Assembly (NCBI GenBank): GCA_963728445.1
Contig: CAVSJO010000006.1
Location: 372,001-436,000 of the forward strand
Length of the DNA: 64,000 bases
DNA from: CAVSJO01 sp963728445
GTDB taxonomy: Bacteria; Gemmatimonadota; Gemmatimonadetes; Longimicrobiales; RSA9
Direction: 5' to 3'
Part shown: positions 1-8,284 of the stretch, in pieces
Layout of the letters: each line of letters opens with the position of its first letter
How positions within the stretch are numbered: position 1 is the first letter of the stretch
The notes under the pieces: model-generated
Seen by the model: the letters and a program-made list of their open reading frames with translations, nothing else
What the model was told of the DNA's origin: nothing
Database searches by the model: none
Translations under genes and position numbers: made by a program

Positions 1-824
1 AGGACCTGCGGCGCGCCGGTGTCGGGGCCCGGCCCCGGGTGAGCGGCGACGGCCACGGGCCAGCGGTAGACGCGCTCGACCGTTTCGCGCCGGAGCACGT
101 CCGCCGGCGTGCCCTCGGCCGCCGTCCGCCCGTGATCGAGCAGGAGCAGCCGATCGGCGAAGCGCGCAGCGAGGTTGATGTTGTGGGTCACGAGAAGCAC
201 GGTAACGCCGTCGTCGGCGAGGGCCCGGAGCAGCTCGAAGATGGCCATCTCATGGCGAACGTCGAGGGCCGCGGTGGGCTCGTCCAGCACCAGGCTGGCC
301 GGCTCCTGCGCGAGGGCCCGGGCGAGGCGGGCGCGCTGGCGCTCGCCACCGGAGAGGGTGGCGAGGGGCCGATGAGCGAGGTCGGCGACGTCGCAGCGCT
401 CCATCGCGCCCTGCACCGCCTTCCGGTCCGCGGCCCGCTCGCGGCGCCAAGGCCCCAGGTGCGGGTATCGGCCCATGGCAGCGAGCTCGGCGACCGTAAG
501 GGGGAAGACGATTTCCTCCGCCTGCGGCACCACCCCGACGGCCCGGGCCAGCGCGGCGCCGTCCCATGCGTCGACGCGGCGGCCGGCGTACAGTGCCTGG
601 CCCGATGCCGGGCGCAGGGAGCCCAGCAGCAGGCGGAGAAGCGTGGACTTCCCCGAACCGTTCGGCCCGATGACCGCGTGGAAGGCGCCCGACGGTACGG
701 CGTGGCTGACGTCATCGAGGGCCATGCCCTCGGCGTGCGGGTACGCGAAGGAAAGGGAGCGCGCCTCGAACGCGGTCGAGGCCTCGACGCCACGGGGGCT
801 CGCGGTGCCGCCCGGGCGCCTCAC
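1..824 (-). CDS. btuD: Cobalamin/iron-siderophore ABC transporter ATP-binding protein, 3' end cut by the window
   Basis: Cytoplasmic ATPase of a BtuCDF-type importer that powers uptake of corrinoids. The visible 274 residues hold Walker A GPNGSGKST (about 53-61), the Q-loop at VPQ (99-101), signature LSGGE (157-161), Walker B LVLDEP (178-183) and the switch His in LLVTHN. The C-terminus runs off the left edge. The start is a GTG overlapping the btuC stop by 4 nt (GTGA), with GGAGG 5 nt upstream, so it is translationally coupled. Family alone would also allow FecE/HmuV-type siderophore or haem uptake; the upstream cobalamin riboswitch decides for B12. Confidence 0.93.
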   Translation of the reverse strand, partial: MRRPGGTASPRGVEASTAFEARSLSFAYPHAEGMALDDVSHAVPSGAFHAVIGPNGSGKSTLLRLLLGSLRPASGQALYAGRRVDAWDGAALARAVGVVPQAEEIVFPLTVAELAAMGRYPHLGPWRRERAADRKAVQGAMERCDVADLAHRPLATLSGGERQRARLARALAQEPASLVLDEPTAALDVRHEMAIFELLRALADDGVTVLLVTHNINLAARFADRLLLLDHGRTAAEGTPADVLRRETVERVYRWPVAVAAHPGPGPDTGAPQV

Positions 825-1813
825 GTCGTCCTCCGGGTCAGCAGCAGGACGAAGACGGGCACGCCGAGGATGGCGGTGACGACGCCCACCGGCAGCTCGA
901 CCGGGGCGACCACCGTGCGAGCCGCCGTGTCGGCCGCCACGAGGAAGGCGGCGCCGGCCAGGGCGGAGGCGGGCAGGAGGAGCCGATGGTCGCTGCCCCA
1001 GAGCAGACGGAGGGCGTGGGGAACGACGAGGCCGATGAATCCGATGACACCGCTGGCGGCGACGCACGCGGCGACGAGCAGCGACGTGAGCAGGTATGCG
1101 AGCGTCTTCACGCGCTCCACCGGCAGCCCCAGATAGCGCGCGGACTCCTCGCCCACGGCCAGCAGGTTGAGCGGCCGGGCCAGACCGAGGAGGACCAGGC
1201 TCGTGGGGACCGCGTACGCGCCCAGGAGCGCGACCCGGCCCCAGCTCGCGCCGGAGAGGCTCCCGAGCATCCAGAAGATGGCCGACCGGAAGGTCTCCAC
1301 GCGTGCGAGGCTCAGGACCAGCAGGATCACGGCGTTGAAGAACGAGCCGACGACGACGCCGGCGAGCAGCAGCACGCGCGTGTCGAGGGCGCGCCCCACG
1401 GTGGCCGCGATGCGGAAGACGACCACGACGGCGAGGATTGCGCCGACGAGGGCGGCGAGGGGAAGGGCCCACGGCGCTGCGATGCTCCAGCCGAGTGCGA
1501 TGGCGGCCACCGCCCCCACGGCTGCACCCCCCGAGACCCCGAGGATGTACGGCTCGGCAAGGGGGTTCCGCAGCAGCGCCTGGAACACGGTCCCGGCGAT
1601 ACCGAGGCCGCCGCCCACCAGGGCCGCGAGCGCTGCCCGGGGCAGACGCAGGTCGAGGACGATGGAGCGGGACGTCTCGGTGCCGTGGCCGGTGAGGGTC
1701 CCGACGACCGTGGCGAGGGGCAGCCCGGCCGCGCCTACGGCGATGCTCCCGACGACGACGATGGCGAGGAGGGCCAGCAGCCCCACGAGGCGGACGGCAT
1801 CGCGGCCCGTCAT
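821..1813 (-). CDS. btuC: Cobalamin ABC transporter permease (FecCD family)
   Basis: Inner-membrane permease of the B12 importer, 330 residues, the normal length for FecCD proteins. Visible family marks are many hydrophobic spans, the GVSGGAAVGAV segment, the GEESARYLGLPVERVK cytoplasmic loop that contacts the ATPase, and the C-terminal PVGVVTAILGVPVFVLLL helix. The ATG at 1813 overlaps the btuF stop (ATGA) and the end overlaps the btuD start (GTGA), so btuF-btuC-btuD is a tight three-gene operon. Candidate starts further upstream lie inside btuF and are unlikely. Confidence 0.93.
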   Translation of the reverse strand: MTGRDAVRLVGLLALLAIVVVGSIAVGAAGLPLATVVGTLTGHGTETSRSIVLDLRLPRAALAALVGGGLGIAGTVFQALLRNPLAEPYILGVSGGAAVGAVAAIALGWSIAAPWALPLAALVGAILAVVVVFRIAATVGRALDTRVLLLAGVVVGSFFNAVILLVLSLARVETFRSAIFWMLGSLSGASWGRVALLGAYAVPTSLVLLGLARPLNLLAVGEESARYLGLPVERVKTLAYLLTSLLVAACVAASGVIGFIGLVVPHALRLLWGSDHRLLLPASALAGAAFLVAADTAARTVVAPVELPVGVVTAILGVPVFVLLLTRRTT

Positions 1814-2736
1814 GGCAGGGGAGCGTCCGGATGGAGCAGGCGCGCGAGCTGGCGGGCCACGGCGGCGACGCCGGGGCCCGGACGGCTGAAGCGGGACTCG
1901 GGCACGACGTGCACCCGACCTGCGCGCACGGCCCGGAGCGCACGCCAGCCGGGGGCGGTGCGCAGCCACGCCGTGTCCGGGCGGTCGGGATTGAAGCTGG
2001 GGAGCACGATCACGTCCGGCTGGCGGCGGACGATCTCCTCCAGCGCGACCTGCGGCCACGGCGCGTCGGCATCGGCGAACACGTTGTGCGCGCCCGCCAC
2101 GCCGAGGAGATCGTCGATGTACGTGCCGCTGCCGACCACGAGAGGTGGATCGTGGGACTCCAGGTACAGGACCTCGGGCCGGGGCAGGCCGGCCACGGCG
2201 GCTCGCACCGAGTCGAGCCCGGCGTCGATCGCGGCCAGCATGGAGTCGGCGGCCTCGGGGCGGCCGAGCAGCGTCCCCAGGTTGCGGAGCGTTCTGCGGA
2301 CGTCCGTCAGCCGCTCGGGGCGGGCGGCGTAGACCGTCAGACCCGCAGCCTCCATGCGATCGACCACATCCCGGGAGCCGTTGTCCGGCCACGCGATCAC
2401 GAGGTCCGGCAGTCTCGAGACGAGCCATTCGAGACTCGGGGTGAGCCCGCCGCCCACGGACGGCAGCGAGTCGAGCTGCGGCTGCGTGTCGTAGTCGGTG
2501 CGGGCGACGATGCGGTCGCCTGCGCCGAGGGCGATCACCGCCTCCGTCGTGGCGGGGATCAGGGACACGATCCTGCGCGGGTACACGGGCAGGCGGACGA
2601 CGCGGCCCGCGTCGTCCGTCACGGGCGGCGGGCCGCCGCCGCCGGGGACGTGCCGGGAGGACGCGGCGTCGCCGCCGCAGGAAGCGGCGAGGGACGTCGC
2701 CAGAAACAGCCAGGCGAGCTCGCGGGAGAGGCGCAA
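1810..2736 (-). CDS. btuF: Cobalamin-binding lipoprotein of the ABC importer
   Basis: Periplasmic/lipoprotein substrate-binding protein (Peripla_BP_2 fold) that hands corrinoid to BtuCD; 308 residues from the chosen start. I chose the TTG at 2736 because it gives a clean lipoprotein signal, MRLSRELAWLFLATSLAASC, with the Cys acylation site. It also lies just after the T-tract of the riboswitch terminator, whose 3' arm AGGACGGG can act as the ribosome binding site 5 nt before it. The body has the family pattern RRIVSLIPATTEAVIALGAGDRIV and the P-D-V-I-V-L-P segment. The reading frame stays open upstream through the riboswitch, but that stretch is RNA, not protein. Confidence 0.88.
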   Translation of the reverse strand: MRLSRELAWLFLATSLAASCGGDAASSRHVPGGGGPPPVTDDAGRVVRLPVYPRRIVSLIPATTEAVIALGAGDRIVARTDYDTQPQLDSLPSVGGGLTPSLEWLVSRLPDLVIAWPDNGSRDVVDRMEAAGLTVYAARPERLTDVRRTLRNLGTLLGRPEAADSMLAAIDAGLDSVRAAVAGLPRPEVLYLESHDPPLVVGSGTYIDDLLGVAGAHNVFADADAPWPQVALEEIVRRQPDVIVLPSFNPDRPDTAWLRTAPGWRALRAVRAGRVHVVPESRFSRPGPGVAAVARQLARLLHPDAPLP

Positions 2737-2772
2737 AAAACCCGTCCTAACGCCGGGGCGGAAAAGGACGGG
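2735..2772 (-). terminator. Riboswitch-linked intrinsic terminator before btuF
   Basis: On the minus strand CCCGTCCT (2772-2765) pairs with AGGACGGG (2748-2741). A GC-rich inner CGCC/GGCG stem lies in the loop, and six T residues follow at once. It sits between the cobalamin aptamer and the btuF TTG, so it is the likely expression platform. Its 3' arm is also the only plausible Shine-Dalgarno for the TTG start. Confidence 0.88.
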
Positions 2773-2833
2773 CGGAGCGACGACCACCAGGTCGCGCCTG
2801 CCCCGACCCTTCCCGCGAAGGGCACTCTCGGGC

Positions 2834-2994
2834 GCGAACGGTGCACGTCTCCTGGCTCGAGGCCGGTCCGTCCCGCCTTCCCGGGGCTGGCACCCCAGTG
2901 GCTTCGATTCCGGACGTCCGTTCCGCTTTCGCGGACCTCTCACAGTGGCGGGGCCGCGCCGGATTTCAACCGGCTTCCGTGATGCCCCGTTCGC
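2834..2994 (-). promoter_or_regulatory. Cobalamin (adenosylcobalamin-class) riboswitch aptamer
   Basis: Read on the minus strand, P1 is GCGAACGG (2994-2987) pairing with CCGTTCGC (2841-2834). Inside come the conserved GAAGCCGGTTGAAATCC segment, CCCCGCCACTGT (about 2953-2942), a GGGAAGGCGGG segment, and the B12 box AGCCAGGAGACGTGC (2857-2843). Order and spacing match the cobalamin riboswitch family. It lies in the leader of btuFCD, so high cobalamin should switch the uptake operon off. Confidence 0.95.
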
Positions 2995-3011
2995 ATGGAT
3001 TGTCGAAAGAC

Positions 3012-3041
3012 AAGCTATCCCGTCGCCGGTGGATCGGGCAA
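3012..3041 (-). promoter_or_regulatory. Candidate housekeeping promoter of the btuFCD leader
   Basis: Minus-strand TTGCCC (3041-3036) and TAGCTT (3017-3012) are separated by 18 nt, about 18 nt before the first base of riboswitch P1. The same TTGCCC/TAGnnT pairing recurs before the histidine kinase and tdh, which supports it. Pattern match only. Confidence 0.45.
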
Positions 3042-3125
3042 CCGGGCGGCGCGATGCGGAAGGTTTTTGCGCGGCGAGGGACATGGTCCATGGCTCGAGA
3101 TCGGCCGTCCGCGACCGGTCCGTTC

Positions 3126-3153
3126 TTGCCCGCGCCGCGGCGGCCCGTAGATT
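3126..3153 (+). promoter_or_regulatory. Candidate promoter of the histidine kinase gene
   Basis: TTGCCC (3126-3131) and TAGATT (3148-3153) with a 16-nt spacer, about 48 nt before the kinase ATG. It diverges from the btuFCD promoter, so the roughly 160 bp between 2995 and 3201 carries both promoters and nothing else I recognise. Confidence 0.45.
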
Positions 3154-3201
3154 TCCGGATGCAGGTCCGAACCGTTCTCCCCCGAATCCGCGGAGCCGCG
3201 C

Positions 3202-4992
3202 ATGACCGCCCCCGACGATCGTCGCGGCGTGCCGTCAGCCACACCTGGAATGGAAGTGCGCGAGGAGCCCCGCGTGCACGTCCTCCCGGTCGGCCGCGGA
3301 CTTCGTGAGCGATCGGACCCGGGTACGGATCAGAGCGGCATCCAGGACCTGGTTCTGCTGGAGGAGCACGGCATGTACCGCCAGCTCTTCGACACGATCG
3401 ACCGCGGATTCTGCATCATCCGCGTCATCTTCGAAGAGGGCCGTCCCACCGACTACGTCTTCCTCAGGGTCAACGCGGCGTTCGAGCAGCAGACGGGACT
3501 GAAGGACGCGGTGGGCCGGTCCATGCGGTCGCTGCGGCCCGACCACGAGGATTACTGGTTCGAGACGTACGGGGCAGTAGCGGCCAGCGGAGAATCCGTC
3601 GAGTTCGAGAACGAAGCCCGTGCGCTGGATCGGTGGTACGACGTGCACGCCTTCCGGATCGGCCGGCCCTCACAGCGGCTCGTGGCGATCCTCTTCAACG
3701 ACATCACCGAGCGAAAGCGCGCCCAGCGTGAGCGGGACGCGCTCCAGGCCCGACTGGAGAGCGACCTCACGGCCATGCGTCGGCTGGTCCTGCTGAGCCG
3801 GCGTCTCGTGAAGGCGAAATCCGAGGAGGCCATTCTCGACGAGATCCTCGAAGCCACGATGGAGCTCCAGCGAGCCGATCGGGGAAACGTGCAGCTCTAC
3901 GATCCCGAGACCGAGACGCTTCGGATCGCCGTGCAGCGGGGATTCGAGGCGCCGTTCCTTGAGCACTTCGCGTCGGTCCGGGCCGAGGACGAATCGGCGT
4001 GCGGACGCGCCCTCCGGCGCCGGACGCGCGTCGTCATCCAGGACGTGGAGGAGGACGCGGCCTTCGCTCCGCACCTGCCAGCGGCCAGGGAGGCCGGGTA
4101 CCGCGCCGTCTATTCCACGCCCATCCTGGATCCCGCTGGCGAGCCGATCGGCGTCCTGTCGACGCACTTCCGACAGCCCCACGCGCCGGGCGCCAGCGAG
4201 GTGCACCTGACCGACCTCTACCTCCGGCTCGTCGGCGAGCTGCTCGTACGCCGCAAGGAGCAGGCGCTGCTTCGCAGCTCTCTGGACGCGGCCGAGAAGG
4301 CCAACGCCGCGAAGAGTCAGTTCCTGTCGAGCGTCAGCCACGAGCTCCGGACCCCCCTCACCGCCGTGATCGGCATGGCGGATCTGCTGGAGGGCGAGAT
4401 CCACGGCGACCTCGTGCCCAGGCAGAAGACCTTCGTTCAGCGTATCAAGGCGAGTGCCTGGCACCTCGTGGCCATCATCGACGAGATCATGAGCTACACA
4501 CGATCCGAAATGGGCAACGAGGAGGTCCGGCTCGCGTCCGTGGACGTCGCCGCCATCGCGACCGACGTCGTCGAGATGCTGGCCGCGGAAGCGGCCGCGA
4601 GAGGGATCGAGCTCCGGCTGCACGTCGGCGGAACGGCCCCCGCCGTCACCGACGGCGGCAAGGTCCGCCAGATCCTCGTGAACCTGGTGGGCAACGCCCT
4701 GCGCTACACCGACGAGGGGTCCGTCGACGTCCATCTGGAGGCGAGCGCCGGTCGCGTCACCGTCCGCGTCCGCGACACCGGTAGGGGAATTCCGGCCGAC
4801 CGTCTGGACGACATCTTCGACCCCTTCGTGCAGGTGGACGGCTCCCCGACCCGGGAGGTCGGCGGTACCGGTCTCGGTCTCGCAATCGCTCGGCGCCTTG
4901 CCCACCTGCTGGGCGGCGACGTGAGGGTCCGCAGTGAAGTGGGGGTCGGCAGCGAGTTCGAGCTCGTGCTGCCCACGACCACGGAATCCTGA
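3202..4992 (+). CDS. PAS-GAF sensor histidine kinase
   Basis: Soluble 596-residue sensor kinase with no membrane span. A PAS-like domain (about 60-170, ending DITERKRAQ) is followed by a short coiled coil and a GAF domain (about 190-345). Next comes the HisKA dimerisation helix with phospho-acceptor His380 in SVSHELRTPL. The HATPase has its N-box at Asn498 (NLVGNALRY), G1 DTGRGIP from Asp525, and G2 GGTGLGLAIA. It probably phosphorylates an unlinked response regulator, since none is adjacent. The ATG at 3202 has a GGAG 6-9 nt upstream. The input is unknown. Confidence 0.92.
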   Translation: MTAPDDRRGVPSATPGMEVREEPRVHVLPVGRGLRERSDPGTDQSGIQDLVLLEEHGMYRQLFDTIDRGFCIIRVIFEEGRPTDYVFLRVNAAFEQQTGLKDAVGRSMRSLRPDHEDYWFETYGAVAASGESVEFENEARALDRWYDVHAFRIGRPSQRLVAILFNDITERKRAQRERDALQARLESDLTAMRRLVLLSRRLVKAKSEEAILDEILEATMELQRADRGNVQLYDPETETLRIAVQRGFEAPFLEHFASVRAEDESACGRALRRRTRVVIQDVEEDAAFAPHLPAAREAGYRAVYSTPILDPAGEPIGVLSTHFRQPHAPGASEVHLTDLYLRLVGELLVRRKEQALLRSSLDAAEKANAAKSQFLSSVSHELRTPLTAVIGMADLLEGEIHGDLVPRQKTFVQRIKASAWHLVAIIDEIMSYTRSEMGNEEVRLASVDVAAIATDVVEMLAAEAAARGIELRLHVGGTAPAVTDGGKVRQILVNLVGNALRYTDEGSVDVHLEASAGRVTVRVRDTGRGIPADRLDDIFDPFVQVDGSPTREVGGTGLGLAIARRLAHLLGGDVRVRSEVGVGSEFELVLPTTTES

Positions 4993-5021
4993 GCTCCCCC
5001 CGAAGAACGAGGAACGATCCG

Positions 5022-6791
5022 ATGACGGAAACGAAGCTTCGCGGCGTCGCCGCGCTTTCGGCCCTGCTGCCGGCCCTGCTCCTGGCCGCGTGCGGCGGGG
5101 ACACGGCCGCCTCTGCGGGTGGTGCCGCCGACCTCGTTCTCCGCGGCGGCCACGTCGTGACCGTCGACTCCACCCTGGGCGAGACGAGTGCCGTGGCCGT
5201 GAAGGGCGACACCATCGTCGCCGTAGGCTCCGACGCCGACATCGAGCGATGGATCGGGGCCGACACCCGGGTCGTGGAGCTGGACGGCCGAACGGCCCTC
5301 CCCGGCTTCGTCGAGTCCCACGGGCACTTCATGGGCCTCGGGCAGGCCAGGATGGAGCTGGACCTCATGACGCCCACCACGTGGGATCAGATCGTCGCCC
5401 TCGTCGGCGCCTCCGCAGCCGACAGCAAGCGGGACTCCTGGATCCTCGGGCGAGGATGGCACCAGGAGAAATGGTCGGAGCCTCCGGGCCGTGTAGTCCG
5501 CGGCTTCCCGACGAACGACAAGCTGAACGACGTCGCCCCGAACAACCCGGTCATGCTCACGCACGCCAGCGGGCATGCGTCCATCGTGAACGAGCGCGCC
5601 CTCGAGCTCGCCGGCATCACCGACGACACGCCGGATCCGCAGGGCGGGGAGATCATTCGCGACTCGACGGGCAAGGCGACCGGCATTCTCGTGGACGCCG
5701 CACAGGGCGCCGCCCGCCGGGCGCTGCAGAAGTACCTGGACGAGCGCACGCCCGAACAGGTGGCCGCCGACACCCGTCGCCAGATCGATCTGGCAGCGCA
5801 GGAGGCCATCTCCAAAGGCGTCACGAGCTTTCAGGATCAGGGTGAGTCCTTCGCCACCATCGAGACGATCCGCAAGGTGGCCGAGGCCGCCGAGCTCCCC
5901 CTCCGCCTGTACGTTCTCGTGAGTCCGGGGGAGGTCAGGAGCGACAACGAGCAGGCGCTGGCGGAGCACCGCGTCATCGGCGCGGCGGACGACCACTTCA
6001 CCGTCCGCGCAATCGGCGAGATCTCCTCCGACGGCGCCCTCGGCTCCCACAGCGCGTGGCTCCTCCAGCCGTACTCCGATCAGCCGTCGACGTCCGGTCT
6101 CAGCGTCGTGCCACCGGAGCGGATCCGCGAGATCGCCACCATCGGCATGCGCAACGGCTTCCAGATCGCCACGCACGCCATCGGCGACCGCGCCAACCGC
6201 GAGACGCTCGACGTCTACGCAGATCTGCTCGGGCAGCACCCCGACAGCACCGACCTGCGCTGGCGGATCGAGCACGCCCAGCACCTCAGCCTCCAGGACA
6301 TCCCCCGCTTCGCGAAGCTCGGCGTCATCGCCTCCATGCAGGGGATCCACGCCTGCTCCGATGGACCCTACGTCCTCCGGCGCCTGGGGGAGAAGAGGGC
6401 CGAGGAAGGCGCCTACGTGTGGAAGAAGCTCGAGGACTCCGGCGCCGTCGTCACGAACGGGACAGACGTGCCCGTGGAGGACATCGATCCCATCGCGAGC
6501 TACCGCTGCACCGTCACCCGGGAGCTGAAGGACGGCTCCCGGTTCTACCCCGACCAGGCCCTCTCCCGCATGACGGGCCTCGAGACCTACACGACCAACG
6601 GCGCGTACGCCGCGTTCGAGGAGGACGAGAAGGGAACCCTCACCCCCGGCAAGCTCGCCGACATCGTCGTCCTGGACCGGGACATCCTGACCGTCCCCGA
6701 TGATTCGCTCGCGGGCGCGAAGGTCGTCTACACCTTCGTCGGCGGCCAGCAGGTCTTCCCGGCGGACTCGGCGGCGGGCACTGTCCGCTGA
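5022..6791 (+). CDS. Lipoprotein amidohydrolase (YtcJ-like, Amidohydro_3)
   Basis: Metal-dependent hydrolase of the amidohydrolase superfamily, 589 residues. It carries a lipoprotein signal ending LLLAAC (Cys24), so it acts outside the cytoplasm, anchored to a membrane. The metal-binding H-x-H is His100/His102 in VESHGHF. Later ligands lie around ATHAIGDRANRET and IEHAQH, and Asp in GTDVPVEDIDP closes the barrel. YtcJ-family enzymes hydrolyse amides or cyclic amides, but the substrate cannot be read from sequence. Its GAGGAA ribosome site and 29-nt gap from the kinase suggest it may follow the kinase transcript. Confidence 0.9.
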   Translation: MTETKLRGVAALSALLPALLLAACGGDTAASAGGAADLVLRGGHVVTVDSTLGETSAVAVKGDTIVAVGSDADIERWIGADTRVVELDGRTALPGFVESHGHFMGLGQARMELDLMTPTTWDQIVALVGASAADSKRDSWILGRGWHQEKWSEPPGRVVRGFPTNDKLNDVAPNNPVMLTHASGHASIVNERALELAGITDDTPDPQGGEIIRDSTGKATGILVDAAQGAARRALQKYLDERTPEQVAADTRRQIDLAAQEAISKGVTSFQDQGESFATIETIRKVAEAAELPLRLYVLVSPGEVRSDNEQALAEHRVIGAADDHFTVRAIGEISSDGALGSHSAWLLQPYSDQPSTSGLSVVPPERIREIATIGMRNGFQIATHAIGDRANRETLDVYADLLGQHPDSTDLRWRIEHAQHLSLQDIPRFAKLGVIASMQGIHACSDGPYVLRRLGEKRAEEGAYVWKKLEDSGAVVTNGTDVPVEDIDPIASYRCTVTRELKDGSRFYPDQALSRMTGLETYTTNGAYAAFEEDEKGTLTPGKLADIVVLDRDILTVPDDSLAGAKVVYTFVGGQQVFPADSAAGTVR

Positions 6792-6840
6792 GGTCGGCCG
6801 CCCGGCGCGAGCCGGCCGCCGCGTCAGCCGACGTTAAGTG

Positions 6841-6869
6841 TTGACTGAACGACTTGAACGCGCGAAATT
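6841..6869 (+). promoter_or_regulatory. Candidate promoter/operator before the regulator-mla operon
   Basis: TTGACT (6841-6846), 17-nt spacer, GAAATT (6864-6869). The spacer repeats the -35 motif: TTGACTGAACG is followed by CTTGAACG, and AAGT/ACTT flank as an imperfect dyad (from 6835). That would suit binding of the downstream MarR/GbsR-like regulator. Pattern match only. Confidence 0.4.
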
Positions 6870-6916
6870 CAGGGCCGGACGCGGCGGGCGAGCCGCGGCG
6901 GGACGGAAGGAGCGAC

Positions 6917-7405
6917 GTGGATCCGAGTCAGACGTTCATCGAGAAGATGGGACTGCTGTTCGAGGCGGATGGGATGCCGCGCACAGCGGGGCGCATGCTC
7001 GCGCTGCTGCTGCTGAGCGCGGAGGCGCTGTCGCTGGACGAGCTGGCGGAGGCTCTGCAGGTGAGCAAGGCGAGCGCGAGCACGAATGCCCGGCTGCTGG
7101 AGCGGATGGGGGCACTGGAGCGGGTGGGCCGGCCGGGGGACCGGCGGGACTACTACGGGGTGAACGAGTGCATGCCGGAGCGGATGCTGGCGATCCGGCT
7201 GGAGCGAGTGGCGCGGATCCGGGAGCTGGTGGCGGAGGGACTGGAGGCGATCGAGCCGGGTGAGCCGGCGGTGCGTGAGCGACTGGAGGAGCTGGAGCGC
7301 TTCCACGGCAGCGTGGTGGAGAAGCTCGAGCGGTCGCTGGAGGCGATGGGGGTGCAGAGGGATGAGGGGCGGCGGGGCGAACGGAGCAGAGCAAAGGCGG
7401 GCTGA
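6917..7405 (+). CDS. GbsR/MarR-family transcriptional regulator
   Basis: Winged-helix DNA-binding protein, 162 residues from the GTG at 6917. That start is chosen because GGAAGGAG ends 4 nt before it; an in-frame start at 6854 lacks such a site. The N-terminal FIEKMGLLFEADGMPRTAGR and the recognition region LQVSKASASTNARLLERMG are typical of the GbsR branch. A C-terminal helix-rich part (about 100-160) probably dimerises. It lies 8 nt before mlaE and likely controls the mla genes from the promoter at 6841. Confidence 0.85.
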   Translation: MDPSQTFIEKMGLLFEADGMPRTAGRMLALLLLSAEALSLDELAEALQVSKASASTNARLLERMGALERVGRPGDRRDYYGVNECMPERMLAIRLERVARIRELVAEGLEAIEPGEPAVRERLEELERFHGSVVEKLERSLEAMGVQRDEGRRGERSRAKAG

Positions 7406-7413
7406 GGCGACCT

Positions 7414-8274
7414 GTGGCGAATCGAGAGACGGAGCTGGAGGGGACGGGGGGCGTGGCGACGGCGGCGGGCCTGGACCGGCCGGTGCGGCGGCCTACGCGT
7501 ACGCAGCGGGCGCTCGCGGGGACCGGCCGCTGGGTGGAGGACCTGGCGCGGCAGGCGGGGCAGATGGCCCTTCTGGTGTGGCGGGTAGCAGTATGCGTGG
7601 TGAAGGGCGAGGTGCCGCTCCGGGAGATCGTGAACCAGATGTACGTGATGGGCGTGCTCAGCCTTCCGCTGGTGCTCGTCACGTCGGTGCTGTCGGGCGT
7701 GGTGACGTCGCAGCAGGGCGGGTATCAGTTCACGGGTGCGATCCCGCTGTACGTGCTGGGGAGCGTGGTGGCGGAGGCGGTGGTGCTGGAGCTGGGTCCG
7801 GTGATGACGGCCATCGTGCTGATCGGACGGGTGGGTGCGCGCATCACGGCGGAGTTCGGGACGATGGAGGTCTCGGAGCAGATGGACGCGCTGTACTCGC
7901 TGAACCGGGACCCGGTGCGGGTGCTGGCGGCGCCGCGCATGGTGGCGGGGCTGATCGTCGTACCGCTGCTGGTGGGGTTCGCGGACGTGGTGGGGCTGTT
8001 CGCGGGGATGCTGGCGGCGAAGTACACGGTGGGACTGGGGACGGAGGGCTTCTTCTACGGGGCGCAGCTCTTCTTCCACAAGTGGGACCTGCTGTACTCG
8101 CTGACGAAGGCGGCGACGTTCGGGCTCATCATCCCGCTGATCTCGATCCACATGGGCTTCCGCACGCGCGGCGGCGCGGAGGGAGTGGGGAAGGCGACGA
8201 CGACGTCTGTGATGGCGATGACGCTGGCGATCCTGTTCGTGGACGCCATGTTCCCGCCGTTGTTCCTGAACTGA
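7414..8274 (+). CDS. mlaE: MlaE-family lipid ABC transporter permease
   Basis: Inner-membrane permease of an MCE/Mla phospholipid transporter between inner and outer membrane, 286 residues. The family signature is clear: LELGPVMTAIVLIGRVGAR followed by AEFGTMEVSEQMDAL, then several hydrophobic helices to the end. The first 50 residues are a polar extension before the first helix. It starts at GTG 7414, 8 nt after the regulator. It forms the core complex with MlaF (10 nt downstream) and MlaD. No mlaB or mlaC is seen here. Confidence 0.92.
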   Translation: MANRETELEGTGGVATAAGLDRPVRRPTRTQRALAGTGRWVEDLARQAGQMALLVWRVAVCVVKGEVPLREIVNQMYVMGVLSLPLVLVTSVLSGVVTSQQGGYQFTGAIPLYVLGSVVAEAVVLELGPVMTAIVLIGRVGARITAEFGTMEVSEQMDALYSLNRDPVRVLAAPRMVAGLIVVPLLVGFADVVGLFAGMLAAKYTVGLGTEGFFYGAQLFFHKWDLLYSLTKAATFGLIIPLISIHMGFRTRGGAEGVGKATTTSVMAMTLAILFVDAMFPPLFLN

Positions 8275-8284
8275 AGCGGACAAG

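Noticed and set aside
39..2332. Long open frames on the plus strand across the btu genes
   Set aside because: They are Arg/Gly/Pro-rich antisense shadows of btuFCD created by high third-position GC; no family motifs.
2737..3084. Upstream extension of btuF in frame
   Set aside because: It runs through the terminator and cobalamin riboswitch, so it is non-coding RNA.
6802..6815. CCGGC-GCGA-GCCGG hairpin after the amidohydrolase
   Set aside because: No T-run and only a 5-bp stem; not strong enough to call a terminator.
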